Shown piece by piece: positions 21,735-28,209 of a DNA stretch of 28,209 nucleotides. This DNA is from DASZCR01 sp035942915. GTDB lineage: Bacteria; Acidobacteriota; Blastocatellia; Pyrinomonadales; Pyrinomonadaceae. The position numbers and the translations under genes were made by a program. The stretch spans positions 1 to 28,209 of the forward strand of contig DASZCR010000034.1 of the NCBI GenBank assembly GCA_035942915.1, written 5' to 3'. The first letter of the stretch is position 1, and every line of letters starts with the position of its first letter. The notes beneath the pieces are model-generated. The model had not been told where the DNA came from and did no database searches. It worked only from the letters and a program-made list of their open reading frames with translations.

Positions 21735-22315
21735 TACCTGTTCCCTCCTGCGGTGGCGCTCAGAGAAGACGCGTCATGTGCGCCACCCGCGCCGCTTGTC
21801 TGAGCATCTGCGCCGAGTTGCTCGTCGGCGCGCGTGTCGCCGCCGAGCGATGTGCCGCCGATTGCGCCGCTCGCGCTCTCGCGGCTGAGCGTGCGCGCGA
21901 GTTCGTCGGCGCCGCTCGTCATGCTGCCGGTGCTGTAGTTGCTGCTGTCGCCGAGTTCCAACTGCTGCGAGCGATAATCGGTGATGGCGGCGACGGCGAG
22001 CGTGCCGAGACCGGCGGCGAGGTGCGTCAGACGCGCCGCGCGGTTGCGCGAAAAGCCCATCGTCCATGGCGCGGCCGCCGTCGCGGCGGCGGCCACCGTC
22101 TCAATCACGCCGTGCGCCGGGAACGAGACGAGTTTGACTGCGCCGAGCGGGTAGCGCGTCATCAGACTGAGGCCGAGGACGGCCGCGCCGGAGGCGACCG
22201 AGTTGGTCGTCGCCTTCTTGTTGCGGCTGAAGCCGAAGAGCCAGGGGGCGGCAATCAAAGTGCCTGCCACTGCGTAGTCGAGGACGGCGTGCGGAAGCGG
22301 TTTGAGAAGTTTCAT
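21734..22315 (-). CDS. SPW-repeat-like membrane protein
   Basis: This 193-residue protein has four predicted membrane helices arranged as two repeats. Each repeat ends in A-P-W-x2-G-F-S-R-N (A-P-W-L-F-G-F and A-P-W-T-M-G-F), preceded by H-A-V-L-D-Y and H-G-V-I-E-T. This is the style of the SPW family (PF03779 type). A hydrophilic tail (about 120-193) is rich in Ser, Gly, Thr and Asp and resembles the disordered neighbour. AAGGAGGGG before ATG at 22315 fixes the start; the frame is open to 22366. It heads the stress run ending in the metallothionein gene. Confidence 0.82.
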   Translation of the reverse strand: MKLLKPLPHAVLDYAVAGTLIAAPWLFGFSRNKKATTNSVASGAAVLGLSLMTRYPLGAVKLVSFPAHGVIETVAAAATAAAPWTMGFSRNRAARLTHLAAGLGTLAVAAITDYRSQQLELGDSSNYSTGSMTSGADELARTLSRESASGAIGGTSLGGDTRADEQLGADAQTSGAGGAHDASSLSATAGGNR

Positions 22316-22596
22316 CTTTCCCCTCCTTGAGAATAGACCGGGAGCGCGTGTGCGATTATCGCCCACTGTCCGAAAACGTTTTGCGCCAAAAGCAAACAGC
22401 CTGCCTGCACTGCTTCGGCGTCTTTACGAGTTTGCCTGATTTCTTGGAGAGGTTGTTTGCAAACGGAATGCCTGAAGGCTTCGCGCGTAATTCCGTCTCA
22501 AGACGGTTTCAGGCGAAGACGACGGCGACACGGCCGCGCGCCAGATGTGTGGCGGCCGCTGCTCTCGCGTGGGTCTCGGACTTGAGGGGTCGGACT
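22316..22596 (-). other. Intergenic region before the SPW gene: promoter-like box, palindrome and hairpin
   Basis: No coding frame is supported. On the minus strand GATAAT (22355-22360) is a plausible -10 box about 45 bases before the SPW ATG. A perfect AAAACGTTTT palindrome (22373-22382) covers the matching -35 position, which is otherwise poor. Nearer the anti-sigma gene a GCCTGAA/TTCAGGC stem (near 22470-22514) encloses a CCGTCT-CA-AGACGG hairpin. The first may be an operator or alternative-sigma promoter, the second the 3' end of the sigma/anti-sigma transcript. Confidence 0.4.
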
Positions 22597-22839
22597 TTAG
22601 TGAATGATACCGCCGCTGCCGAGGCGGAGGCGTTGCCAGAGGGCTTCTTCGTCCGGGTAAGAGATGCTGCCTTCGATGCTGAGGGCGCTGGCGGCGACGA
22701 TGATGTTATCGAGGTCGGCATAGAGTCCGGCGCACGGCGGACAGTCTGAGAGGTGGTTGCTCACTTCGGAGCGGCCGTGCTCGTCGAGTTCGCCGTCGTG
22801 AAAGGCGCTCAGCCGTTCGATACTTTCCTTACAATCCAT
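22597..22839 (-). CDS. Anti-sigma factor with zinc-binding ZAS domain
   Basis: This 80-residue protein carries the H-x3-C-x2-C zinc motif (His29, Cys33, Cys36: H-L-S-D-C-P-P-C) of zf-HC2 anti-sigma factors, after M-D-C-K-E-S-I-E-R-L-S-A-F-H-D-G-E-L. It has no membrane segment, so it is a soluble, possibly redox-responsive anti-sigma factor. It lies 50 bases downstream of the sigma gene, the normal arrangement. The frame is open to 22872, but ATG at 22839 has AAGGAG about ten bases upstream and begins at the conserved M-D-C. Confidence 0.85.
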   Translation of the reverse strand: MDCKESIERLSAFHDGELDEHGRSEVSNHLSDCPPCAGLYADLDNIIVAASALSIEGSISYPDEEALWQRLRLGSGGIIH

Positions 22840-22889
22840 CGCGTGAATACTCCTTGAAAGACGATTTCGCACGTCGCCCGACAGGCGCG

Positions 22890-23468
22890 CTAATCATTAG
22901 ATGCCTGTTCTCGGATGAGGTTTCTTAATTTTAAGCGCGCTTTGTGCAATTGTGATTTGGACGTGCCCTCGGAGATGCCGAGCATCTTGGCAATCTCGCC
23001 GTGCTCGTGCCCCTCGACGTCGTGGAGGACGAAGACGGTGCGGTAGCCTTCGGGCAGTTTGGAGATGGCATTTTCCAGCGCGATGCGGTCGACGATGGGC
23101 ATCGCGTTCGGGTTCTCCGTCCCCTGCACAATCTGGATGGGAGTTTCGCCCTCTTCGGTCGTCATTTCGGGTCGGCTCTTGCCGCGCCGGAAGTGCATCA
23201 AGACCTGATTGACCGTCATCCGGTGGAGCCATGTGGTGAAGGCCGAGTCGCCCCGGAAAGAGCCAATCTTGCGGAAGAGTTGGATGAAAGTCTCCTGCGT
23301 GAGGTCTTCGGCCTCGGTCGGATTGCCGAGCATCCGCAGGCAGAGTGCGTAGACGCGCCGGAAGTGGCGACGGTACAGGTCGCCAAAGGCCGACACGTCG
23401 CCCGCCGCAGACTTTTGCGCCAATTCCAAATCGCTCGGCCCCAACGCGTTCATTCCAGCCACGCTCAC
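22890..23468 (-). CDS. ECF-type RNA polymerase sigma factor
   Basis: This 192-residue sigma-70 family factor has region 2 (L-Y-R-R-H-F-R-R-V-Y-A-L-C-L-R-M-L-G, E-D-L-T-Q-E-T-F-I-Q-L-F, F-T-T-W-L-H-R-M-T-V-N). A short linker leads to region 4 (L-P-E-G-Y-R-T-V-F-V-L-H-D-V-E-G, E-I-A-K-M-L-G-I-S-E-G-T-S-K-S-Q-L-H-K-A-R). It is of the RpoE/SigW kind. A longer frame reaches 23711. GTG at 23468 behind GGGGGGAA is preferred; an ATG five codons later is possible. It is followed by its anti-sigma factor. The likely regulon is the neighbouring envelope- and stress-type genes, but no consensus is proven here. Confidence 0.92.
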   Translation of the reverse strand: MSVAGMNALGPSDLELAQKSAAGDVSAFGDLYRRHFRRVYALCLRMLGNPTEAEDLTQETFIQLFRKIGSFRGDSAFTTWLHRMTVNQVLMHFRRGKSRPEMTTEEGETPIQIVQGTENPNAMPIVDRIALENAISKLPEGYRTVFVLHDVEGHEHGEIAKMLGISEGTSKSQLHKARLKLRNLIREQASND

Positions 23469-23513
23469 GTCGCTTCCCCCCTGTCGTCGATTGTCGCTCC
23501 GAAAGTTTCGACG

Positions 23514-23542
23514 ATTATATACGCCGCCGCGTTGTTTCCCAA
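23514..23542 (-). promoter_or_regulatory. Sigma-70 promoter of the sigma/anti-sigma operon
   Basis: On the minus strand TTGGGA (23537-23542) and a perfect TATAAT (23514-23519) are separated by 17 bases, 46 bases before the GTG start. The overlapping GGAAAC and CGTC elements could also serve an ECF factor, so autoregulation is possible. Confidence 0.55.
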
Positions 23543-23555
23543 CTCGCTGACGAGC

Positions 23556-23594
23556 AAAAGGCGCGTCCCCGCTCGCAAGGAAAGGGAACGCGCC
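23556..23594 (-). terminator. Rho-independent terminator after the DUF4142 gene
   Basis: On the minus strand GGCGCGT pairs with ACGCGCC (23588-23594 with 23560-23566). It is extended inward by three G-C pairs past a one-base bulge, and is followed by TTTTG. It lies 50 bases downstream of the DUF4142 stop codon and just before the promoter of the sigma gene. Confidence 0.65.
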
Positions 23595-23643
23595 CGGATA
23601 AATCGCCGCCACGGTCGGCGCGCTCGTAGCCGGTCGGCCGACT

Positions 23644-24435
23644 TTAGGGTCTGTTGGTGTTCGCGCCCGTGTTCGCGTTCGTATTACCGCTGCCGCCGCC
23701 TGTGCCGCCACCGCCGCGCGAGGCGCGCTCCATCGACTCGGCCATGCTCAGGTGAGAGCGGATGGCCGGAAGCAGACGCGAGGCGAAGGCCGTGAGGTCT
23801 GCGTCGCGCCCGCGCGTCGATTCGCGCTCAAAAAGTTTGGCGGCGTTGCGGTGCTCTTTGACGCCCGCTTCGCGCAGGTAAGCGCGGTCGAACTGCGCGC
23901 CCGACATTGCGCCCATGCGCGTTAACATCGACTGTAGTTTGGCGTCCGGCGCGGTCGGCAGCGTGATGCCCTTCGAGGCGGCCAACTGCATCAACTCCTG
24001 ATTGGAGCGCGTGTGCTCGTCTACCATCTGCTGCGCGAAGCGGCGCACCTCCTCGCTCGAAGCGCGCGTCGTCGCCATCCGGCTCAACTCGACCTCTTTC
24101 ATCCCGCTCATCGCAGCCGTCATCAGAAACTTCCGGTCGTCGGAGGCGAGCGCGCCCGTCATGCCCTGACCGCCCATGCCGCCGGAGTTCATCTGTCCGC
24201 CCGCGTTCATATTGCGGCCGCCGCCGGAGTTCATGTTGTGCCCGGTGTGTCCGCCGTTGGCGTTGGCATTGGCGTTCGTGTTCTGCGAAGTGTTCCGGTT
24301 GTCGTTCTGGTTCTGCCCGGAAGTGCCGTTCTGACCGCGCAAGGCGAAGCTCAGGCCGCCGACGAAGACCGTCAGGGCGACCCAAATCAGCATTGCGACT
24401 TTGATAACCTGCCTGTTCTGCCCGTGTTCTTTCAT
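23644..24435 (-). CDS. DUF4142 domain protein with Asn/Gly-rich linkers
   Basis: This 263-residue protein has an uncleaved signal or membrane anchor (about residues 10-32, V-A-M-L-I-W-V-A-L-T-V-F). A low-complexity Asn/Gly/Met/His stretch (about 35-95) follows, then a helical DUF4142 domain (about 98-240: D-R-K-F-L-M-T-A-A-M-S-G-M-K-E-V, Q-M-V-D-E-H-T-R-S-N-Q-E-L-M, F-D-R-A-Y-L-R-E). The tail is Gly/Asn/Thr-rich. DUF4142 is a ferritin-like four-helix family of unestablished function, common in stress and envelope settings. A second ATG, five bases behind GGGAG, is preferred to the one three bases earlier. Codon repeats in the Asn-rich parts may be length-variable. Confidence 0.88.
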   Translation of the reverse strand: MKEHGQNRQVIKVAMLIWVALTVFVGGLSFALRGQNGTSGQNQNDNRNTSQNTNANANANGGHTGHNMNSGGGRNMNAGGQMNSGGMGGQGMTGALASDDRKFLMTAAMSGMKEVELSRMATTRASSEEVRRFAQQMVDEHTRSNQELMQLAASKGITLPTAPDAKLQSMLTRMGAMSGAQFDRAYLREAGVKEHRNAAKLFERESTRGRDADLTAFASRLLPAIRSHLSMAESMERASRGGGGTGGGSGNTNANTGANTNRP

Positions 24436-24845
24436 CATTTCTCCCTTATGTTCGCTGTGGGCGCGTCGTGCCCCAAACGCGACGCGTCTGTAAGTGGAAC
24501 TTGAGTGGAATTTTTCTGAGTCAGGGGGAAGGCGGAGACTTTAGCAGAGAAGACGAAGCGGCATCTGTACGGTGACGCACTCCGAAAACAAAAAGGCCGC
24601 GCGAGACATCTTCGGTGAAGCGTCTCGCGCGGCCTCCAGATGGGCTTCTGTCTCTCTGCGCCCGCGCCGCCGGGCAGTGGCGACGACCAAGCGTTGAAGG
24701 GTTGACCCACTCAGAACCACGCGGTTCTAGTTCGGAGACGACATGACAAGTGAGGCGCAAAGCTTACGGCGCATGCGCGCCCGTGTCGGTACGCTCACGA
24801 ACAGTGCCGGAAAACTTCGTCGCACACGTCCTGCGCGCCCCCGTC
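24436..24845 (-). other. Intergenic region of about 410 bases between PilZ-like and DUF4142 genes
   Basis: No coding frame with a ribosome site is seen. The stretch from 24640 to 24845 is the 3' flank of the PilZ-like gene and includes a TAGAACC-GCGT-GGTTCTG hairpin (near 24710-24730). It ends at the strong terminator at 24587-24635. Between that terminator and the DUF4142 start are two TTCCACTCA/TTCCACTTA direct repeats (near 24493-24515) and TTGGGG without a clear -10 box. The region before the terminator could be a long 3' untranslated segment or an independent small RNA. Confidence 0.4.
24587..24635 (-). terminator. Strong rho-independent terminator
   Basis: Bases 24594-24607 and 24622-24635 form a perfect 14-bp G/C-rich stem, with a further CTTC/GAAG pairing in the loop. 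On the minus strand the hairpin is followed by TTTTTGTTTT. It ends whatever transcript crosses the region from the PilZ-like gene, although it lies 210 bases after that gene's stop. Confidence 0.85.
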
Positions 24846-25226
24846 CTAGTCCTCGTAGCCTTCGCTGCCGGGAGCGCGCGTCGCCGCGACGATTCCGGCC
24901 TGACACCAAACCTTCCCGCGCCACTCCTTCTTCCCGCTCAGGACGTTGAGCGAGGCAAGCGGCTGCTGTGCGTCGCGCACGAGACGCAGGACTTCGGCCT
25001 TCGCCTCGACGCGCTGGCCGTCGGCGGCCTGAATGCTGATGGTGATGCGGCTGCCGACCGTCGGCAACTGCTGCAAGTGGACGACCGCGCCCGTCGGCCC
25101 GACAAACTCGGTCGCGCCTTCCGTCGTTACGAGCCGCCCCGTCTTCTCCTCGTTCCACTCGGCCTGTACCGGGAAACTGACGATGAAGCGCTGCTCAATC
25201 TTCTGCTTTATTTCCGTCTGCGCCAT
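24846..25226 (-). CDS. PilZ-like domain protein (degenerate)
   Basis: This 126-residue soluble protein is predicted to form a small beta-barrel of PilZ type. It has Q-R-F-I-V-S-F-P-V-Q-A-E-W at the start, T-T-E-G-A-T-E-F-V-G-P-T-G-A in the position of the D/N-x-S-x2-G motif, and a V-G-S-R-I-T-I-S-I strand. The R-x3-R c-di-GMP loop is not complete, so binding of the second messenger is doubtful. A GGGGAG ribosome site lies 11 bases before ATG. It stands alone between two structured intergenic regions. The family assignment is by pattern and is moderate. Confidence 0.65.
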   Translation of the reverse strand: MAQTEIKQKIEQRFIVSFPVQAEWNEEKTGRLVTTEGATEFVGPTGAVVHLQQLPTVGSRITISIQAADGQRVEAKAEVLRLVRDAQQPLASLNVLSGKKEWRGKVWCQAGIVAATRAPGSEGYED

Positions 25227-25272
25227 TATTATTAAAACTCCCCTGCTCGCTTTCCCGACTCTTCCGAAGCGA

Positions 25273-25367
25273 CGAGCCGCGCAAAGCCGTTCACGGCTTC
25301 ACACGGCTCGCCCAGACCTGCGACGGCCGTCCTCTCTCTCCCGTCCAATGCGCGGGACGGGCGGCCG
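25273..25367. other. Two nested stem-loops between BON and PilZ-like genes
   Basis: The first has an outer 7-bp stem CGAGCCG/CGGCTCG (25273-25279 with 25304-25310) and an inner AAGCCG-TTCA-CGGCTT hairpin. The second has CCCGTCC/GGACGGG (25340-25346 with 25355-25361) with an outer CGGCCG pair (25324-25329 with 25362-25367). They follow the stop of the minus-strand BON gene. Without a U-run they are best read as 3' mRNA structure or weak terminators. Confidence 0.5.
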
Positions 25368-25382
25368 CCTCTCAAATTGTCC

Positions 25383-25934
25383 TTAGCGCGCGCCGCGCTC
25401 GCTCTCCGCGATGAGGTTGTTCGTCACCGAGAACGCGCCCGGCACCTGTCGCGCCGCCATGTAGGCCATCTGCTTGTCCATCTTGTTGGCGACGACGCCT
25501 TCCAGCGTGATGTGGCCGCGCCGCACGACGATGTGAATCGAAGGATTCACGCCCAGCGCGTAGCGGTAGAGGCTGCCCGCGCCGAAAATCTGGTTGTAGG
25601 CGTTCGCGCGAATCGAATCGTCGAACGAAGAGAGCGGCAACACCTCGATGTTGTTGACCACGCGCTCGACGCCGGGAATACGCGCGACGCGTCGCTCCGC
25701 ATCGCTGCGGGTCGTCGGACGCACGACCTGCCCGTAGAGCGTCACCGTCCCGCCCTCGACCTTGTAGGCGAGGTTGTCGAAGACGCCGTACCAGGGCAGC
25801 GTGACCAACTCCTTGCGAACCTTTTCAGTAATCCTGCGGGCTTCAAGCCCCTGCGCCTGCGTCACCGGCGTGGCCGCAACGGCCAGCGCACAGACGGCAA
25901 CGAGCATCATCAATACTTTCTTTAACGTTTTCAT
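25383..25934 (-). CDS. Secreted protein with two BON domains
   Basis: This 183-residue protein has a cleavable signal peptide (about residues 1-28, V-T-Q-A-Q) and two BON domains. The first is I-T-E-K-V-R-K-E-L ... Y-K-V-E-G-G-T-V-T-L-Y-G-Q-V-V ... I-P-G-V-E-R-V-V-N-N-I-E-V-L-P. The second is S-I-H-I-V-V-R-R-G-H-I-T-L-E-G-V-V-A-N ... V-P-G-A-F-S-V-T-N-N-L. BON domains bind phospholipid or peptidoglycan-associated partners, as in OsmY, so a periplasmic envelope-stress role is likely. It diverges from the trehalose genes across 227 bases. Confidence 0.9.
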   Translation of the reverse strand: MKTLKKVLMMLVAVCALAVAATPVTQAQGLEARRITEKVRKELVTLPWYGVFDNLAYKVEGGTVTLYGQVVRPTTRSDAERRVARIPGVERVVNNIEVLPLSSFDDSIRANAYNQIFGAGSLYRYALGVNPSIHIVVRRGHITLEGVVANKMDKQMAYMAARQVPGAFSVTNNLIAESERGAR

Positions 25935-26161
25935 CTTCTCTACTCTCCCCCTTGTCTTTCCATGCTAAAAATTGTCGTCAATCAAAGCCTTTCCCGTCCG
26001 CCTCGCGCCGCCTGATTTCCGCGCATCTTTAAGATGAATTAAACTTTTCGGCCGTTGCACGCGCCCCCTCGTGCCGACTCCTTGCGTTCGCGCGCATCTT
26101 GCGGCTAACCTTTGAGACCTACAAGTGAACCACCAATTTTTCCGGCTGAAAGGTGTGGCGG
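25935..26161. other. Divergent intergenic region between BON and treS genes
   Basis: It holds a perfect 13-base palindrome CATCTTTAAGATG (26024-26036) followed by an A/T-rich stretch unlike its surroundings. There are also weak promoter-like boxes on both strands (for example TTGCGT at about 26083 towards treS, without a good -10). No coding frame is supported. The palindrome is a candidate regulator site for one or both stress-type genes. Confidence 0.35.
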
Positions 26162-27823
26162 ATGAAGGAGTCTGACAAACTCGCTGACGACCCCCTCTGG
26201 TTCAAGGACGCCGTCTTCTACGAAATCTACGTGCGCGGCTTCTACGACTCGAACGGCGACGGCATCGGAGACTTTCGCGGGCTTACAGAAAAGCTCGACT
26301 ACCTGCAATGGCTCGGCGTCGATTGTCTGTGGCTGCTGCCGATGTATGCCTCGCCCCTCAGAGACGGCGGCTACGACATCTCCGACTACTACGCGATGCT
26401 GCCGGAATACGGCACGCTCGAAGACTTCAAAGAGTTCTTGCGCGAGGCTCACCGGCGCGGCTTGCGCGTCATCACAGACCTCGTCGTCAACCACACCTCC
26501 GACCAGCACACATGGTTTCAGGAGGCGCGCCGCTCGCCCACCTCGCCCAAGCGCGATTGGTACGTCTGGAGCGACACGGCCGAGCGTTACGCCGAGGCGC
26601 GCATCATCTTCACCGACACGGAACATTCCAACTGGACTTGGGACGACGAGGCCGGAAGCTTCTACTGGCATCGCTTCTTCAGCCACCAACCAGACCTCAA
26701 CTACGACAACCCGGAAGTGCAGCAGGCGATGCTCGATGTCGTCACCTACTGGCTCGAACTCGGCATCGACGGTTTCCGCGTCGACGCCGTCCCCTACCTC
26801 TACGAGCGCGAGGGAACGAACTGCGAAAACCTTCCCGAAACGCACGCCTTCCTGAAGCGGATGCGTGCCTACGTCTCGGAGCGTTACCCGCAGGCGTTAC
26901 TGTTGGCGGAGGCCAATCAGTGGCCGGAGGACGTGGTCGAGTATTTCGGCGGCGGCGAAGAGTTCCAGATGAACTATCACTTCCCCATCATGCCGCGTCT
27001 CTTCATGGCCTTGCGTCAGGAGGACAGGCGTCCCATCGTCGAGATACTCGAACGCACGCCGCCCATCCCTGACAACTGCCAGTGGGGCATGTTCCTCAGA
27101 AACCACGACGAGTTGACGTTGGAGATGGTGACGGACGAGGAGCGCGACTATCTTTACAACGAGTATGCGAAAGACCGTCGGATGCGTCTGAACGTCGGCA
27201 TCCGCCGCCGTCTCGCGCCGCTGATGGATAACGGCCGGCGGCGGATAGAACTGCTGCACGGTCTGCTGTTCAGTCTGCCCGGCAGCCCCTTTCTCTACTA
27301 CGGCGACGAGATAGGCATGGGCGACAACATCTATCTCGGCGACCGCGACGGCGTGCGGACGCCGATGCAGTGGTCGGCCGACCGCAACGCCGGATTTTCG
27401 CGCGCCGACTTCGAGCAGCTCTACTTTCCGGTGATTAGCAATCCGGTCTACGGCTTTCAGTCGGTCAACGTCGAATCGCAGCGTCGCTACGACACGTCTC
27501 TGCTGAACTGGATGCGGCAGATGATACATCTGCGCAAGGAGCATCGCGTCTTCGGGCGCGGGACGATGGAGTTCGTCAAGCCGGAGAACCGCAAGATATT
27601 CGCCTTCACGCGCGAATATGAAGGCGAGACGGTGCTCTGCGTCTTCAATCTCTCGCAGGTAGCGCAGCCCGTCGAACTCGACCTCTCGCGCTACGTCGGG
27701 GCGACGCCCGTCGAGATGTTGGGCAAGACGCCGTTTCCCGTCGTCACCACTCAGCCATATCAGTTGGCGCTCGCCCCCTTCGGCTTCTACTGGTTTCTCC
27801 TGAATCAAACGGCGAGCGCATGA
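26162..27823 (+). CDS. treS: Trehalose synthase (maltose alpha-D-glucosyltransferase), GH13
   Basis: This 553-residue enzyme interconverts maltose and trehalose in the cytoplasm. The GH13 barrel shows A-V-F-Y-E-I-Y-V-R-G-F and G-D-G-I-G-D-F-R-G-L-T at the start, D-L-V-V-N-H-T (region I), nucleophile Asp208 in G-F-R-V-D-A-V, acid Glu250 in L-L-A-E-A-N and Asp316 in R-N-H-D-E-L. R-T-P-M-Q-W is also present, and the C-terminal beta-domain is complete. There is no fused maltokinase. ATG at 26162 is preferred to GTG at 26153 because AAGGTG lies at suitable spacing. Its TGA overlaps a downstream ATG (ATGA), and otsA follows, so two trehalose routes are grouped. Confidence 0.94.
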   Translation: MKESDKLADDPLWFKDAVFYEIYVRGFYDSNGDGIGDFRGLTEKLDYLQWLGVDCLWLLPMYASPLRDGGYDISDYYAMLPEYGTLEDFKEFLREAHRRGLRVITDLVVNHTSDQHTWFQEARRSPTSPKRDWYVWSDTAERYAEARIIFTDTEHSNWTWDDEAGSFYWHRFFSHQPDLNYDNPEVQQAMLDVVTYWLELGIDGFRVDAVPYLYEREGTNCENLPETHAFLKRMRAYVSERYPQALLLAEANQWPEDVVEYFGGGEEFQMNYHFPIMPRLFMALRQEDRRPIVEILERTPPIPDNCQWGMFLRNHDELTLEMVTDEERDYLYNEYAKDRRMRLNVGIRRRLAPLMDNGRRRIELLHGLLFSLPGSPFLYYGDEIGMGDNIYLGDRDGVRTPMQWSADRNAGFSRADFEQLYFPVISNPVYGFQSVNVESQRRYDTSLLNWMRQMIHLRKEHRVFGRGTMEFVKPENRKIFAFTREYEGETVLCVFNLSQVAQPVELDLSRYVGATPVEMLGKTPFPVVTTQPYQLALAPFGFYWFLLNQTASA

Positions 27824-27891
27824 GCGTCATCGTTCCGGCAACTATCCGTGTTTCGTCGGCGGCTGTTAACGAGCGAGGGGGTGTCCAAGCA

Positions 27892-28209
27892 ATGAGTCGA
27901 GAGAGAGAGACGACAGAGCGGCGCATGGTCGTCGTGTCAAACCGTCTGCCGGTGACCTTGAAGCGCGCGGGCGACGGCTGGCGCACGGAACGCAGCGCGG
28001 GCGGACTGGCGACGGCGATGGGGCCGCTGCTGGCGCGCACGCGCGGCATCTGGATTGGTTGGTCGGGCGACTGCTCCGACCCGTCGGACGAGCGCCGTCG
28101 CAGGCTGCTTGAGCGTTGGTCTGAGCGCGAACGCTACTTCGCCGTTGACCTCCCGTAAGACGTGGCGCACGGCTTCTACGAAGGCTACGCCAACCAGACG
28201 CTCTGGCCG
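27892..28209 (+). pseudogene. otsA: Trehalose-6-phosphate synthase N-terminus with in-frame stop, cut by window edge
   Basis: GT20 enzymes transfer glucose from UDP-glucose to glucose-6-phosphate. The frame shows the family start V-V-V-S-N-R-L-P-V-T, then S-A-G-G-L-A-T-A-M-G-P-L-L and I-W-I-G-W-S-G-D. At 28156-28158 TAA interrupts it, after A-V-D-L-P. The same frame continues beyond the stop with D-V-A-H-G-F-Y-E-G-Y-A-N-Q-T-L-W-P, which is normal OtsA sequence (Y-N-G-F-x-N-x-x-L-W-P type). A single GAA to TAA change would explain it. The frame is open from 27820, where ATG overlaps the treS stop (ATGA). The ATG at 27892 with GAGGGGG ten bases upstream is the more usual N-terminus. It may be a nonsense mutation or a base-call error; the rest lies outside the window. 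Confidence 0.75.

Noticed and set aside
24640..24760. tRNA- or tmRNA-like fragment near the TAGAACC/GGTTCTG hairpin
   Set aside because: No acceptor, D- or T-arm consensus could be assembled around it.

Overview
The base composition is GC-rich. The gene types are an Oar-like TonB-dependent receptor with an N-terminal carboxypeptidase-regulatory domain, several secreted TPR, BON and DUF4142 proteins, and GTG/TTG starts behind strong purine-rich ribosome sites. Together they suggest an Acidobacteriota genome, most likely a Blastocatellia relative. This is inferred from protein style only; there is no rRNA marker. No tRNA, rRNA, CRISPR array, insertion sequence or phage gene was found.

Positions 1-13080 (minus strand) look like one glycan-utilisation locus. 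A strong promoter (TTGACA/TTATAA, 13051-13080) is followed at once by an array of LacI-type operator cores (13005-13037) and a leader of about 300 nt. Then come an outer-membrane TonB receptor, a secreted TPR protein, a secreted concanavalin-A-fold protein, a GH43 glycosidase, a 60-residue unknown protein, GalT, a LacI regulator, a second GH43 and a lipoprotein sugar-binding protein. The mix (two arabinanase/xylosidase/galactosidase-type GH43 enzymes plus GalT) fits an arabinose- and galactose-containing polymer. Two large hairpin repeats built from a TGATAGG-like heptamer lie in this locus. One supplies the last codons of galT.

Positions 13158-20072 are rich in DNA-repair genes: a DUF72 protein, RecQ, a NUDIX hydrolase, an unknown protein, a LigD protein with phosphoesterase and polymerase domains but no ligase domain, a 4Fe-4S uracil-DNA glycosylase and a zinc-loop HAD phosphatase. 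Directly upstream of recQ is the most unusual element in the window. It is a minus-strand transcript of about 195 nt with its own promoter, three consecutive hairpins that each present U-rich-GGGGGA in the apical loop, and a terminator. It ends only a few bases before recQ's own GGGGGAG ribosome site.

Positions 20087-26000 (minus strand) form a stress region. One run comprises an SPW-type membrane protein, a Gly-rich disordered protein, an SDR oxidoreductase of the general-stress type, a 58-residue basic protein and a 52-residue bacterial metallothionein. It is followed by an anti-sigma/ECF sigma pair, a DUF4142 protein, a PilZ-like protein and a two-BON-domain secreted protein. The window ends on the plus strand with treS and the beginning of otsA (trehalose synthesis, desiccation or osmotic protection). 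The otsA frame is interrupted by an in-frame TAA with recognisable OtsA sequence continuing after it.
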